Assembly (NCBI GenBank): GCA_965230065.1 | Contig: OZ245942.1 | Coordinates: forward strand, 62,001-126,000 | Reading direction: 5' to 3' | Source: G965230065 sp965230065 | GTDB lineage: Bacteria; Bacteroidota; Bacteroidia; Cytophagales; Cyclobacteriaceae | Length of the DNA stretch: 64,000 nucleotides | Shown here: positions 16,563-25,291 of the stretch, piece after piece | How the letters are laid out: each line of letters starts with the position of its first letter | Position numbering within the stretch: position 1 is the stretch's first letter | Notes under the pieces: model-generated | Databases searched by the model: none | Seen by the model: only the letters and a program-made list of their open reading frames with translations | Told to the model about the DNA's origin: nothing | Program-made: the position numbers and the translations under genes

Positions 16563-17423
16563 ATGAAAAATATAATTATTGCAGGATCTACCGGATATTT
16601 AGGTCTATATATTGTAAAGGCATTAAAAGATCGTAATGCTTCATTCAAAGCCATTACCAGAAACAAATCGAAACTTAGGCAACTTGCCCTCTCTCCTTCA
16701 GAAATAATTGAAGCTGAGGTTACACAGCCTGATACGCTTAAAGGCAAACTCGATGGAAGTGATGTCGTCATATCTACAGTTGGTATTACCCGGCAAAAAG
16801 ACGGCCTTACCTACATGGATGTAGATTATTTGGCAAATATGAATTTGCTCAATGAGGCCCTAAAAGCCGGAGCGAAGAAATTTATCTATATATCAGTGCT
16901 TAATGGGGAGAAAATGAAGCATCTTAAAATTGTAGAAGCCAAGGAAAAATTTGTAGATGCACTTAAGGCTTCAGGTATTGATTATTCGGTTATCAGGCCA
17001 AATGGTTTCTTCTCCGATATGCGTGATTTTCTAAATATGGCTAAATCGGGTAAGGTCTACCTTTTTGGAGATGGGCAATATAAACTCAATCCTATTCACG
17101 GTCAGGATCTGGCAAAAGTTATTTTGGACCTGATATCTGCATCTGAACAAGAGGTTCCTGTGGGTGGTCCGGACATTTTTACCCAGAAAGAGATTGCTTC
17201 AATGGCCTTACGACTTTATGAAAAGCCAGTCAAAATCAGCTATTTGCCAGATTGGGTTAGAAAAGCATCAATCAAAGGAATGAGACTTTTCACCTCTTCA
17301 AAAAAATACGGTCCCTATGAGTTCTTTCTGTCTATGATGGGCCAGGACAATATTGCACCTCGGTATGGTGTTCAACGGCTAGCCAATTTTTTTAGGGAAG
17401 AAATAGATAAGATCGATGGATAA
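16563..17423 (+). CDS. NmrA-like/atypical SDR NAD(P)-binding oxidoreductase
   Basis: 286 residues with an N-terminal Rossmann motif GSTGYLGLYIVKAL (about 7-20) and the NmrA-type pattern AGAKKFIYISVLNG and IDYSVIRPNGFFSDM (about 139-153). The usual YxxxK catalytic pair is not clear, as in atypical SDRs. Likely a cytoplasmic NAD(P)H-dependent reductase or redox sensor. It overlaps the next membrane-protein gene by 8 bp and follows the serine hydrolase by 9 bp, so the three are probably one operon. Confidence 0.82.
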   Translation: MKNIIIAGSTGYLGLYIVKALKDRNASFKAITRNKSKLRQLALSPSEIIEAEVTQPDTLKGKLDGSDVVISTVGITRQKDGLTYMDVDYLANMNLLNEALKAGAKKFIYISVLNGEKMKHLKIVEAKEKFVDALKASGIDYSVIRPNGFFSDMRDFLNMAKSGKVYLFGDGQYKLNPIHGQDLAKVILDLISASEQEVPVGGPDIFTQKEIASMALRLYEKPVKISYLPDWVRKASIKGMRLFTSSKKYGPYEFFLSMMGQDNIAPRYGVQRLANFFREEIDKIDG

Positions 17424-18129
17424 ACGTAAAAAATGGTTCATACAGCGGCTGGAAAAGCTCAGTCAGCTTAACCTTCAGCAGATGGCAGGTATGGCTTCCA
17501 TTTTTAATGCCTTTGCCTTTGCGCTGGGATTAGCAGTAATTTTTACATGGTTTACACCGCTCACAAGGATGGATATTTCAGCACTTGACCAACTGAAATT
17601 TCTGATAAACCACAAGATATGGTATCAGATATGGATCCTGATTATTTATGTTTCTTTTGGCAGTTCACTGGTATTTTTAGTTCTTGGTTTGCATCAAAGA
17701 CTAGCAAGTGACAACAATGACATGTTGAGAGTAGGAACGACATTTGGACTATTATGGGCAGGTTTCGTAATTGCCAGTGGCATGATCGCCAATATAGGCC
17801 TGGATGCTATTGAACCGGTTTTTTATATAGACAGGCAACAGGCTTCTACTCTTTGGATTGCTGTTGATGCTGTGCACCAGGGCATGGGGGGTAGTATCGA
17901 AATCCTGGGTGGTATGTGGGTCGTGATGATCAGTGGTATTGCTATTCAACAGAAGACATTTTCCAAATGGCTAAACTATCTAGGTATGATGACAGGCAAT
18001 GTTGGATTACTTACGGCTATTCCGGAACTTGGTATTTTAGGAGGTTTGTTTGCTCTCCTTCAAATTGCCTGGTTTATATGGATGGGTATGAATTTAATAG
18101 GAATATCAATGAAGCTAAATATTAGTTAA
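17416..18129 (+). CDS. DUF4386-like integral membrane protein
   Basis: 237 residues with about six membrane helices (for example FNAFAFALGLAVIFTWF, IWILIIYVSFGSSLVFLVLG, GLLWAGFVIASGMIANIG). The overall plan, with a long polar loop carrying DRQQASTLWIAVDAVHQGMG before helix 4, resembles the DUF4386 family. Function unknown. Translation is coupled to the upstream reductase by an 8-bp overlap; a terminator follows at 18197. Confidence 0.72.
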   Translation: MDKRKKWFIQRLEKLSQLNLQQMAGMASIFNAFAFALGLAVIFTWFTPLTRMDISALDQLKFLINHKIWYQIWILIIYVSFGSSLVFLVLGLHQRLASDNNDMLRVGTTFGLLWAGFVIASGMIANIGLDAIEPVFYIDRQQASTLWIAVDAVHQGMGGSIEILGGMWVVMISGIAIQQKTFSKWLNYLGMMTGNVGLLTAIPELGILGGLFALLQIAWFIWMGMNLIGISMKLNIS

Positions 18130-18196
18130 GGAGTAAGTTTTGGTTTTTGACACATTATAAGTTCAATAGTGCATACCCCCCATAATATCATTAAAA

Positions 18197-18226
18197 AAAA
18201 GCTAACCCTCTTATGAGTTAGCTTTT
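18197..18226. terminator. Bidirectional intrinsic terminator
   Basis: AAAAGCTAAC/GTTAGCTTTT form a perfect 10-bp stem with a 10-nt loop, A-rich on the left and T-rich on the right. It separates the plus-strand operon from the minus-strand tRNA gene and can serve both. Confidence 0.85.
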
Positions 18227-18260
18227 GCCGTTCCCATACGAATGCATAGGAAAACCAAAG

Positions 18261-18334
18261 TAGCGGGGAGCAGAATCGAACTGCCGACCTCAGGGTTATG
18301 AATCCTGCGCTCTAACCATCTGAGCTACCCCGCC
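18261..18334 (-). tRNA. tRNA-Met (CAU anticodon)
   Basis: A full cloverleaf on the minus strand: acceptor GGCGGGG pairing CCCCGCT (G1-U72), D-arm GCTC/GAGC, anticodon arm with loop TTCATAA, T-arm GGCAG/CTGCT around TTCGATT. CCA is not encoded. It lacks the 1-72 mismatch and GC-rich anticodon stem of initiator tRNA, so it is elongator Met; a tRNA-Ile2 (lysidine-modified CAU) is possible but less likely. The anticodon stem has an A31-C39 mismatch. Confidence 0.95.
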
Positions 18335-18348
18335 ATATTTTAGGAGCG

Positions 18349-18378
18349 CAAATTTACGAAGACCAACATGAATCTCAA
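18349..18378 (-). promoter_or_regulatory. Bacteroidota-type promoter of the tRNA-Met gene
   Basis: Minus strand: TTG (18378-18376), 19-nt spacer, TAAATTTG (18356-18349). This is an exact match to the TTG-N19-TAnnTTTG consensus, placed 15 nt before the tRNA 5' end. Confidence 0.85.
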
Positions 18379-18490
18379 CATTTTCTCCAAGAAAATTTGT
18401 GTGTATCTGTACAATTCGGTTGCCAGTCTGTCAAATTTATGATACATTGGGAAAAGATAACCCGTCATGTATCACCAAAATGGTTACGAT

Positions 18491-18886
18491 ATGGCAAATC
18501 AAAAATTTATGGCAGAGTTTGAATTACGTGCCTCCTCCAAAATGATCTTTCCCTACCTCAACACACCCTCTGGCCTGGCCCAGTGGTTTGCCGACGATGT
18601 CCAGGTAAATGAAGACAAGGTTTTTTCTTTTATCTGGGATAACAAAGACTACAAAGCCAAGCTGGCTGCCCAAAAGCTGAACCATTATGTAAAATTTGAA
18701 TTTTTACCGGATGGGTCAGAAAAAACCAATGGCGATCATCCTTATATTGAACTTCGCCTGGATGCTAATGAGCTAACCGGCACTACATTTTTAAAAGTAA
18801 TCGATTATTCTGATGAAGATGACGAAGAATTGCTCGATATTTGGGAGAATAATGTGCATACGTTAAGAGAAACAGTGGGTGGATAA
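18491..18886 (+). CDS. START-like/SRPBCC-fold protein
   Basis: 131 residues from ATG 18491 (MANQKFMAEFELRASSKMIF); an eight-codon upstream extension to 18467 is less likely. The pattern FPYLNTPSGLAQWFADDVQV and C-terminal helix DEELLDIWENNVHTLRETV fits the START-like (AHSA1-related) domain common as a stand-alone protein in Bacteroidota. These form a hydrophobic-cavity fold in the cytoplasm; ligand and role unknown. A promoter-like TTG-N20-TACATTGG (18420-18450) precedes it. The LptF/G permease gene follows 64 bp downstream. Confidence 0.85.
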   Translation: MANQKFMAEFELRASSKMIFPYLNTPSGLAQWFADDVQVNEDKVFSFIWDNKDYKAKLAAQKLNHYVKFEFLPDGSEKTNGDHPYIELRLDANELTGTTFLKVIDYSDEDDEELLDIWENNVHTLRETVGG

Positions 18887-18950
18887 CATTTTAATTATTA
18901 CCACGTTTTTGCAAATAAAGATTGCTTTTTTGTAGTGAAATAAATTAAGG

Positions 18951-20675
18951 ATGAAAAGAATTGACAAGCTCTTGATCGCGTCTTTCTTTGGTCCCTTTTT
19001 GCTTACCTTTATTATTGTAGTATTTATTCTCCTCACAGTATTTATGCTGAAATACTTCGATGATTTTGTTGGCAAAGGACTGGGCATGGATGTGTTTTCA
19101 GAGTTGATTATGTACTTCAGTATTAATATGACGCCCAATGCCCTCCCCCTGGCGGTGCTGTTATCTTCTTTAATGACTTTTGGCAACCTGGGCGAGCATT
19201 CAGAGCTTACTGCTATCAAGGCCTCGGGCATTTCTTTGCTCAGAGCCCTCAAGCCTTTGTTTCTGTTTGTATTGCTGATCTCTTTTCTGGCTTTTTTATC
19301 TAACAATTACATTGTACCCAAAGCCAACCTCAAAGCCTACAGCCTGCTGTATGATATCAAACAAAAAAGGCCCTCACTGGATATTCAGGAAGGTGTTTTT
19401 TATGGAGGGCTCAGTGGCTTACGCATCAAAGTCAATGAAAAACTTCCTGACGGAAAAACCATCAAGGATATTATCATTTATGACCACCGGGAAGGGGTAG
19501 GCAATACGAAGATTATTTTGGCTGATTCGGGGCAAATGTATACAATTGACAACGACCGCTTCCTGGTACTGGACCTTTACAATGGGAATAGCTACTCGGA
19601 ATCTGGCCTGGATGGAAGGGTGAGCGCCAGCCGGTCAGACGACCCACAAATGCTTCGGAATAGCTTTGAAAAGAGTAACATGCGTTTCAGTTTGGCCGAT
19701 TTCGCACTGAAACGCACCGACCTGGATTTGTTTGCCCAGCACCGTAAGATGAAAAACATGAAAGAGCTTACCCAGGATATTGACTCTATGGCTTCTCAAA
19801 AGCACAAGATTACCTCAGATGCTTTAAGAACAGCTACCAATTCTTATTCCTTTCATCTCAGGGATGGAAGTATTAAAACCCAGGAGCAGCCTAAGAAAAA
19901 AGAAAAACCAGAAGCCGGGCAAACAGATACAGCTACTATTACCGAACCTGCACCGGATACCGCTAAATTACAAGCTCCTGATACTGCCGGGTTGCAGATA
20001 AATTCCCATATAAAATATAAATCTGCCGCATTGGCCAGAAAGAAGGTTGAAAAAGCAAACAGCCCCGAAGCAGAAGAAATAGAACTGGAAGAAGAAGAAA
20101 TGGAAGACACACTTAGGCAACGCATTGAAACCTTTCCGGAAGTTACCACCGCAGATACAGCCCTGATTGCGGATATTAATAATGAAATTTCTGAAGACAA
20201 ACTGCAATCGGTCATAGACAGGGCTTTATCACAATGCCGTTACACAAAGAATAAAATTAATATAGAAGCCAACCGGGTAGATAACCTTGCTTATGAAATC
20301 AATAACCACAGGATAGAGCGGGGAAAAAAACTAACCCAGGCCATTTCGTGCATTATCATGTTTTTGATTGGGGCCCCGTTGGGCGCTATCATCAAGCGTG
20401 GCGGATTGGGAGTTCCGGTAATCGTGTCTATATGCTTTTTCATTGTTTTTTATATACTTACCATTATGGGTGAAAAATGGGCCAAAGAGCAGGTAATCTC
20501 TCCCTGGCTGGCCAACTGGCTACCCAATATATTCCTTTTACCATTTGGCATTGTGTTTTTATTGCAAGCCCGTGTAGATGCCCGGATATTTGAGCTTGAT
20601 TTTTATCGTGTGCTCATTGATAAACTGAAAAACAGTCGTTTTTTTGCCAGAAAATCAGTGCTGGATACAGCATAA
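18951..20675 (+). CDS. LptF/LptG-family lipopolysaccharide export permease
   Basis: 574 residues with the YjgP/YjgQ layout: two N-terminal helices (LLIASFFGPFLLTFIIVVFI and the segment around MTPNALPLAVLLSSLMTFG), the cytoplasmic coupling ELTAIKASGIS motif, a third helix, a periplasmic beta-jellyroll domain, then three C-terminal helices (AISCIIMFLIGAPLGAIIKR onward). LptF/G form the transmembrane part of the LptBFG ABC transporter that extracts LPS from the inner membrane. The protein is longer than proteobacterial LptF/G because of a low-complexity acidic insert at about residues 300-420 (KKKEKPEAGQTDTATITEP, EEIELEEEEMEDTLRQR), as often seen in this phylum. LptF versus LptG cannot be decided. 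Confidence 0.9.
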   Translation: MKRIDKLLIASFFGPFLLTFIIVVFILLTVFMLKYFDDFVGKGLGMDVFSELIMYFSINMTPNALPLAVLLSSLMTFGNLGEHSELTAIKASGISLLRALKPLFLFVLLISFLAFLSNNYIVPKANLKAYSLLYDIKQKRPSLDIQEGVFYGGLSGLRIKVNEKLPDGKTIKDIIIYDHREGVGNTKIILADSGQMYTIDNDRFLVLDLYNGNSYSESGLDGRVSASRSDDPQMLRNSFEKSNMRFSLADFALKRTDLDLFAQHRKMKNMKELTQDIDSMASQKHKITSDALRTATNSYSFHLRDGSIKTQEQPKKKEKPEAGQTDTATITEPAPDTAKLQAPDTAGLQINSHIKYKSAALARKKVEKANSPEAEEIELEEEEMEDTLRQRIETFPEVTTADTALIADINNEISEDKLQSVIDRALSQCRYTKNKINIEANRVDNLAYEINNHRIERGKKLTQAISCIIMFLIGAPLGAIIKRGGLGVPVIVSICFFIVFYILTIMGEKWAKEQVISPWLANWLPNIFLLPFGIVFLLQARVDARIFELDFYRVLIDKLKNSRFFARKSVLDTA

Positions 20676-20726
20676 TACGGGCAGTTTGTATAGCAAAAAA
20701 TTTCTAATCATAAGCAAAAAAAGCTG

Positions 20727-20758
20727 TTTGTGAAAGTCATTGAATGTAACTACATTTG
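20727..20758 (+). promoter_or_regulatory. Promoter of rpsO
   Basis: TTTG (20727-20730), 20-nt spacer, TACATTTG (20751-20758), an exact Bacteroidota sigma-A -7 box. It implies a short leader before ATG 20796. Confidence 0.85.
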
Positions 20759-20795
20759 CGCCTAGTTTGGAACATTATCTATTATTGAAAATAGC

Positions 20796-21071
20796 ATGTA
20801 TTTAACGAAAGAAACAAAGCAAGACCTGTTTGAAAAGCATGGTCACTCAAAAGCAAAAACAGATACCGGGTCACCTGAATCACAAATTTCACTTTTTACC
20901 CATCGCATTACGCACCTTACTGAGCATCTTAAAGTAAACAAAAAAGATCATTCAACACGGTTGGGGCTTTTAAAATTGGTGGGTAAAAGAAAAAGGTTAC
21001 TGGAGTATCTGCGCAAAACAGACATAGCACGTTACAGGGCTATTATTGCTGAGCTGAATCTGAGAAAATAA
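20796..21071 (+). CDS. rpsO: 30S ribosomal protein S15
   Basis: 91 residues, full length for S15, with the family signatures DTGSPESQISLFTHRI and HLKVNKKDHSTRLGLLKLVG-KRKRLLEYL. S15 binds the three-way junction of 16S rRNA helices 20-22 early in small-subunit assembly. It is preceded by a perfect promoter and followed by a terminator, with pnp next, the classical rpsO-pnp order. Confidence 0.98.
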   Translation: MYLTKETKQDLFEKHGHSKAKTDTGSPESQISLFTHRITHLTEHLKVNKKDHSTRLGLLKLVGKRKRLLEYLRKTDIARYRAIIAELNLRK

Positions 21072-21086
21072 AAAAAATGTAATATT

Positions 21087-21123
21087 AAGGGAATTCGCAG
21101 GGTGGATTCCCTTTCTGTTTTTT
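21087..21123 (+). terminator. Intrinsic terminator or attenuator between rpsO and pnp
   Basis: AAGGGAAT (21087-21094) pairs with ATTCCCTT (21106-21113), followed by TCTGTTTTTT. It lies 15 bp after the rpsO stop. Confidence 0.75.
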
Positions 21124-21253
21124 ACCTCCTATCTCAATTCGCTCGCTGGCAAGAAATTAAAGAAGAAGTTTAATTATTATTCCTATCTCTCGTTTTATTT
21201 TTATCTAACTTCTGTAAAGAAGAGCGGGCATATATCAGACAATTGAAAATCTT

Positions 21254-23386
21254 ATGCAATCCAAAATTATTACAAAGGAAATTTTTTTAAAAGATGGACG
21301 CAAAATAACCATCGAGACTGGTAAACTGGCCAGGCAAGCAGATGGGGCCGTAGTAGTAAGAATGGGAGACACCATGCTCCTTGCAGCTGTGGTTTCTGCC
21401 CCGGAAGCTAAAGAAGGCATTGATTTTCTGCCTTTATCTGTTGACTATCAGGAAAAATTCGCCGCAGCAGGCCGTATTCCCGGAGGCTTCATAAAAAGGG
21501 AAGGCAGGCTTTCAGAACACGAAATCCTGGTATGCCGTTTGGTAGACCGGGCACTGCGTCCTATTTTCCCCAGCGACTACCACGCGGATACCCAGGTAAA
21601 TATCCAGCTGATTTCTGCAGATAAAGAGGTAATGCCCGATGCGCTGGCTGCCCTGGCTGCTTCTGCTGCCATTGCTATTTCAGACATACCATTTGCCACC
21701 CCTATTTCTGAAGTGCGGGTAGTACGGGTAGACGGACAATTTATTGTAAACCCCAATACTTCTGATAGCGAAAATGCGGATATAGACCTCATGGTGGCTG
21801 GTTCGCAGGAGCATGTGATTATGGTAGAAGGAGAACTGAGCGAAGCTTCTGAAGATGATATGCTGGAGGCCATTAAATTTGCACACGAAGCTATCCAGGA
21901 CCAATGCGCTGCCCAGGAAGAGCTGGCCAAAGAAGTTGGGGCTACCCAAAAGCGTGAATACTCGCACGAAACCCATGATGAAGAACTCAGGGCTGCCCTG
22001 CACAAAGAATATTACGATAAATTTTATGAGGTAGTCAAAAGCGATGTTTTCAAAAAACAGGAGCGCAAAGAAGCAGTAGACAAAATTAAGCAAGACTATA
22101 TTGATGCTTTGCCTGAAGACACAGAAATAGATGTTGCACTCGTAAAAAAATATTTCAATGAAGTGCATAAAAAAGCTGCCCGCGATCTTGTACTACAAGA
22201 GAAAAGAAGACTCGACGGCAGAAAACTAGATGAAGTTCGCGATATTAATTGTGATATTAATTACCTTCCTTCTGCACACGGATCGGCTGTGTTCACCAGA
22301 GGCGAGACCCAATCACTCACCACAGTAACATTGGGTACTAAGCTAGACCAGCAATCTGTGGATGGTGCCATGATTTCAGGAAGTAATAAATTTATGCTCC
22401 ACTATAATTTCCCGGCATTTTCTACAGGCGAAGTAAGGCCAAACCGTGGTCCCGGCCGTCGTGAAATCGGTCATGGTAATTTGGCACTCAGGGCACTCAA
22501 AAAAGTGGTTCCCGACGATGAAGAAAACCCATACACCATTCGGGTAGTCTCTGATATTTTGGAGTCTAACGGTTCTTCTTCTATGGCTACCGTTTGTGCA
22601 GGAAGCCTGGCACTTATGGATGCGGGGATTGAAATAAAAGCAGGAGTATCTGGTATTGCCATGGGGATGATTTCTGACAAGGATAGTGGTGAATACGCAA
22701 TTTTGTCAGATATTTTAGGAGATGAAGACCATTTGGGTGACATGGACTTTAAAGTTGCCGGCACCCGCAATGGTATTACTGCCTGCCAAATGGATATTAA
22801 GGTAGAAGGCTTGTCGTATGATATGCTAAAGCAAGCATTGCAACAAGCTCATGCGGGCCGCATGCATATTTTGGATGTAATGGAAAATACCATCGCTGAA
22901 CCCAACAAAGAACTTAAACCCAATGCCCCCCGCTCTAAAACGATCAAGATTGAACGGGAATTGATTGGTGCGTTGATCGGCCCCGGAGGAAAAGTTGTCC
23001 AGGAAATTCAGCGTGAAACCGGAGCGACCATCGTAATTGAAGAGATAGACAATAAAGGAGTGGTCAATATCTTCGCATTTGACAAAGACGCGATGGCGAA
23101 GGCACTTAAAATGGTGAACGATATTACGGCAGTTCCTAGCATAGGTGAGGTTTATGACGGAAAAGTAAAATCTATTATGCCTTTTGGCGCATTTATTGAG
23201 TTTATGCCGGGTAAGGAAGGTCTACTTCATATATCTGAAATAAAGTGGGACCGCTTAGAAAATATGGACGGAGTGCTGGAAGTTGGTGAAGAAGTCAAGA
23301 TTAAGTTGATAGATATCGACAAAAAGACCGGCAAATTCAGGCTCTCCAGAAAAGTGCTGTTGCCACGGCCAGAAAAGCGGAACTGA
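21254..23386 (+). CDS. pnp: Polynucleotide phosphorylase (PNPase)
   Basis: 710 residues in standard order: first RNase PH domain (about 14-145, RIPGGFIKREGRLSEHEILV), helical linker (about 150-235), second RNase PH domain with catalytic region (about 330-470, FSTGEVRPNRGPGRREIGHG, ESNGSSSMATVCAGSLALMD), KH domain (about 565-620, LIGALIGPGGKVVQEIQ) and S1 domain (about 630-700, GKVKSIMPFGAFIEFMPGKE). It degrades RNA 3' to 5' phosphorolytically and adds heteropolymeric tails. Complete and ordinary. The primary sigma factor gene follows 82 bp downstream. Confidence 0.98.
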   Translation: MQSKIITKEIFLKDGRKITIETGKLARQADGAVVVRMGDTMLLAAVVSAPEAKEGIDFLPLSVDYQEKFAAAGRIPGGFIKREGRLSEHEILVCRLVDRALRPIFPSDYHADTQVNIQLISADKEVMPDALAALAASAAIAISDIPFATPISEVRVVRVDGQFIVNPNTSDSENADIDLMVAGSQEHVIMVEGELSEASEDDMLEAIKFAHEAIQDQCAAQEELAKEVGATQKREYSHETHDEELRAALHKEYYDKFYEVVKSDVFKKQERKEAVDKIKQDYIDALPEDTEIDVALVKKYFNEVHKKAARDLVLQEKRRLDGRKLDEVRDINCDINYLPSAHGSAVFTRGETQSLTTVTLGTKLDQQSVDGAMISGSNKFMLHYNFPAFSTGEVRPNRGPGRREIGHGNLALRALKKVVPDDEENPYTIRVVSDILESNGSSSMATVCAGSLALMDAGIEIKAGVSGIAMGMISDKDSGEYAILSDILGDEDHLGDMDFKVAGTRNGITACQMDIKVEGLSYDMLKQALQQAHAGRMHILDVMENTIAEPNKELKPNAPRSKTIKIERELIGALIGPGGKVVQEIQRETGATIVIEEIDNKGVVNIFAFDKDAMAKALKMVNDITAVPSIGEVYDGKVKSIMPFGAFIEFMPGKEGLLHISEIKWDRLENMDGVLEVGEEVKIKLIDIDKKTGKFRLSRKVLLPRPEKRN

Positions 23387-23468
23387 TGTAATTTTTTGGA
23401 ACTAATATAAGACTTTTTCTTGTTTATTATTCACGACTGCGAACTTACACTCCAAAATTTATTGCTGA

Positions 23469-24332
23469 ATGAGGCAACTTAAGATCAGTAAACAGATTAC
23501 CAATAGGGAAAGCCAGTCCCTGGACAAGTATTTACAAGAAATTGGCAAGGTTGATTTACTTACTCCTGATGAAGAAGTGGATCTTGCCAAGCGAATTAGG
23601 GACGGAGACCAAATAGCCCTCGAGAAGCTCACAAAAGCTAATCTTCGCTTTGTGGTTTCGGTAGCAAAGCAATATCAAAACCAGGGATTAACACTGGGAG
23701 ACCTTATCAATGAAGGTAATTTGGGATTGATTAAAGCAGCCCAACGCTTCGATGAAACACGCGGATTTAAGTTCATTTCATATGCTGTCTGGTGGATTCG
23801 GCAGTCAATCTTACAGGCACTTGCCGAACAATCCAGGATTGTGCGCTTGCCTCTGAACAGGGTAGGTTCATTAAATAAAATATCTAAAACTTTCTCTGAG
23901 TTAGAGCAAAAGTACGAACGCGAGCCTTCCCCCGAAGAACTTGCCGAAGTGCTTGAGGTAACTACCAGCGAAATTGTAGATACAATGAAAATTTCGGGGC
24001 GGCATGTTTCAGTAGATGCCCCCTTTGCACAAGGCGAAGAAAACTCCCTGCTGGATGTGCTGGAAAATGATATTGATGCTACGCCCGACTCAACCCTCAT
24101 CAATGATTCATTGCGGAAGGAAGTACAACGGGCTTTATCTACCCTTACCCAACGCGAAGCTGACGTAATTACCCTATACTTTGGCCTTAATGGAGAGCAT
24201 GCCATGACGCTTGAAGAAATTGGTGAAAAGTTTAGCCTCACACGGGAAAGAGTACGGCAAATCAAAGAAAAAGCCATCAGAAGGCTGCGGCACACTTCAC
24301 GAAGCAAAGCTTTAAAGCCTTATTTGGGTTAA
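23469..24332 (+). CDS. rpoD: Primary RNA polymerase sigma factor (RpoD/SigA)
   Basis: 287 residues, short because region 1.1 is absent, as is normal for Bacteroidota primary sigma factors. Region 1.2 (SLDKYLQEIGKVDLLTPDEE), region 2 (LRFVVSVAKQYQNQGLTLGD, FKFISYAVWWIRQSI), region 3 (about 135-205) and region 4 with the helix-turn-helix (MTLEEIGEKFSLTRERVRQI) are all intact. It directs transcription from TTG-N19-TAnnTTTG promoters such as those noted here for rpsO and tRNA-Met. Confidence 0.96.
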   Translation: MRQLKISKQITNRESQSLDKYLQEIGKVDLLTPDEEVDLAKRIRDGDQIALEKLTKANLRFVVSVAKQYQNQGLTLGDLINEGNLGLIKAAQRFDETRGFKFISYAVWWIRQSILQALAEQSRIVRLPLNRVGSLNKISKTFSELEQKYEREPSPEELAEVLEVTTSEIVDTMKISGRHVSVDAPFAQGEENSLLDVLENDIDATPDSTLINDSLRKEVQRALSTLTQREADVITLYFGLNGEHAMTLEEIGEKFSLTRERVRQIKEKAIRRLRHTSRSKALKPYLG

Positions 24333-24413
24333 TTTTTTTACGCTTTCCTATCTATTTAAAAAAATCCTGAACAATAGTTCCGGCAATACTTGCTGTAGTA
24401 TTATCTTTGATGC

Positions 24414-25217
24414 ATGGTAATCAAAGAGCGCTATATTGACCTATTCACCGACTTCGGCTTTAAAAGGCTCTTTGGTTCTGAACCGAATAAAGACCTGCTC
24501 ATTGATTTCCTCAATCAACTCCTCAAAGGTAAAAAGCATATTCAAAATCTTACCTATTCCAAAAACGAGCATCTGGGAAAAACGGATGAGTATCGAAAAG
24601 CCATTTTCGATCTCTATTGCGAAAATGAGAATGGCGAGAAGTTTATTATTGAGCTACAAAAAGTAAAACAACAGTACTTCAAAGACAGAAGCTTGTATTA
24701 CTCTACCTTCCCAATTCAGGAGCAAGCCCCTGAAGGTGAAAACTGGAACTATCAATTAAAAGAAGTGTATACTATTGGTATCATGGATTTTTCTTTTGAT
24801 GATACCCATCCTCGGCAGTTTCAGCATGAAGTCAAACTTATAGAAACCAAAACGAAAGAAATTTTCTATAATAAGCTTACTTTTATCTATTTAGAAATGT
24901 CTAAATTCAACAAAAGTGAAGCTGAACTCGTATCACATTTCGATAAGTGGTTATATCTATTGAAGAATTTACATAGATTTACTGAGATACCATCCGTTTT
25001 ACAAGAGCGGATATTCAGGAAAGTTTTCAAAATTGCGGAAGTTTCTAACTTAAATGAGGAAGACACGGTTCGCCGCGCGATGAAAACGTATGAAGCCAGT
25101 TTGAAATACAAGAGAGATTGGAAAAATACCTTGGACACAGCGATAGAAGAGGGAAGAGAAAGGAATAGAAAAAGAAAAAATAGAAGTAGTAAAAAGATTA
25201 AAGAGAATGGGAGCTGA
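24414..25217 (+). CDS. Rpn-family PD-(D/E)XK nuclease, C-terminal tail frameshifted
   Basis: 267 residues. The N-terminus (FTDFGFKRLFGSEPNKDLLI) and nuclease core (AIFDLYCENENG then KFIIELQKVKQQYFKDRSLY, giving the D and ExQ of a PD-(D/E)XK site) identify the Rpn/PDDEXK family of recombination-promoting nucleases. The tail after TAIEEGRE is in the wrong frame in an AG-rich run. Removing one A near 25159-25163 restores GIEKEKIEVVKRLKRMGADE and SQATELSIDEIRKINID up to a TAA at 25282-25284, the usual C-terminal helix-turn-helix of the family. The nuclease core is unaffected. It is either a recent mutation, a slippage-prone switch or a sequencing error. Confidence 0.85.
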   Translation: MVIKERYIDLFTDFGFKRLFGSEPNKDLLIDFLNQLLKGKKHIQNLTYSKNEHLGKTDEYRKAIFDLYCENENGEKFIIELQKVKQQYFKDRSLYYSTFPIQEQAPEGENWNYQLKEVYTIGIMDFSFDDTHPRQFQHEVKLIETKTKEIFYNKLTFIYLEMSKFNKSEAELVSHFDKWLYLLKNLHRFTEIPSVLQERIFRKVFKIAEVSNLNEEDTVRRAMKTYEASLKYKRDWKNTLDTAIEEGRERNRKRKNRSSKKIKENGS

Positions 25218-25291
25218 TGAAGTAATGATTTCACAGGCTACTGAGCTTTCCATAGATGAAATAAGAAAAATTAATATTGATTAAAAATATA

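Noticed and set aside
23675..24307. 210-codon minus-strand frame
   Set aside because: Antisense to the primary sigma factor gene.
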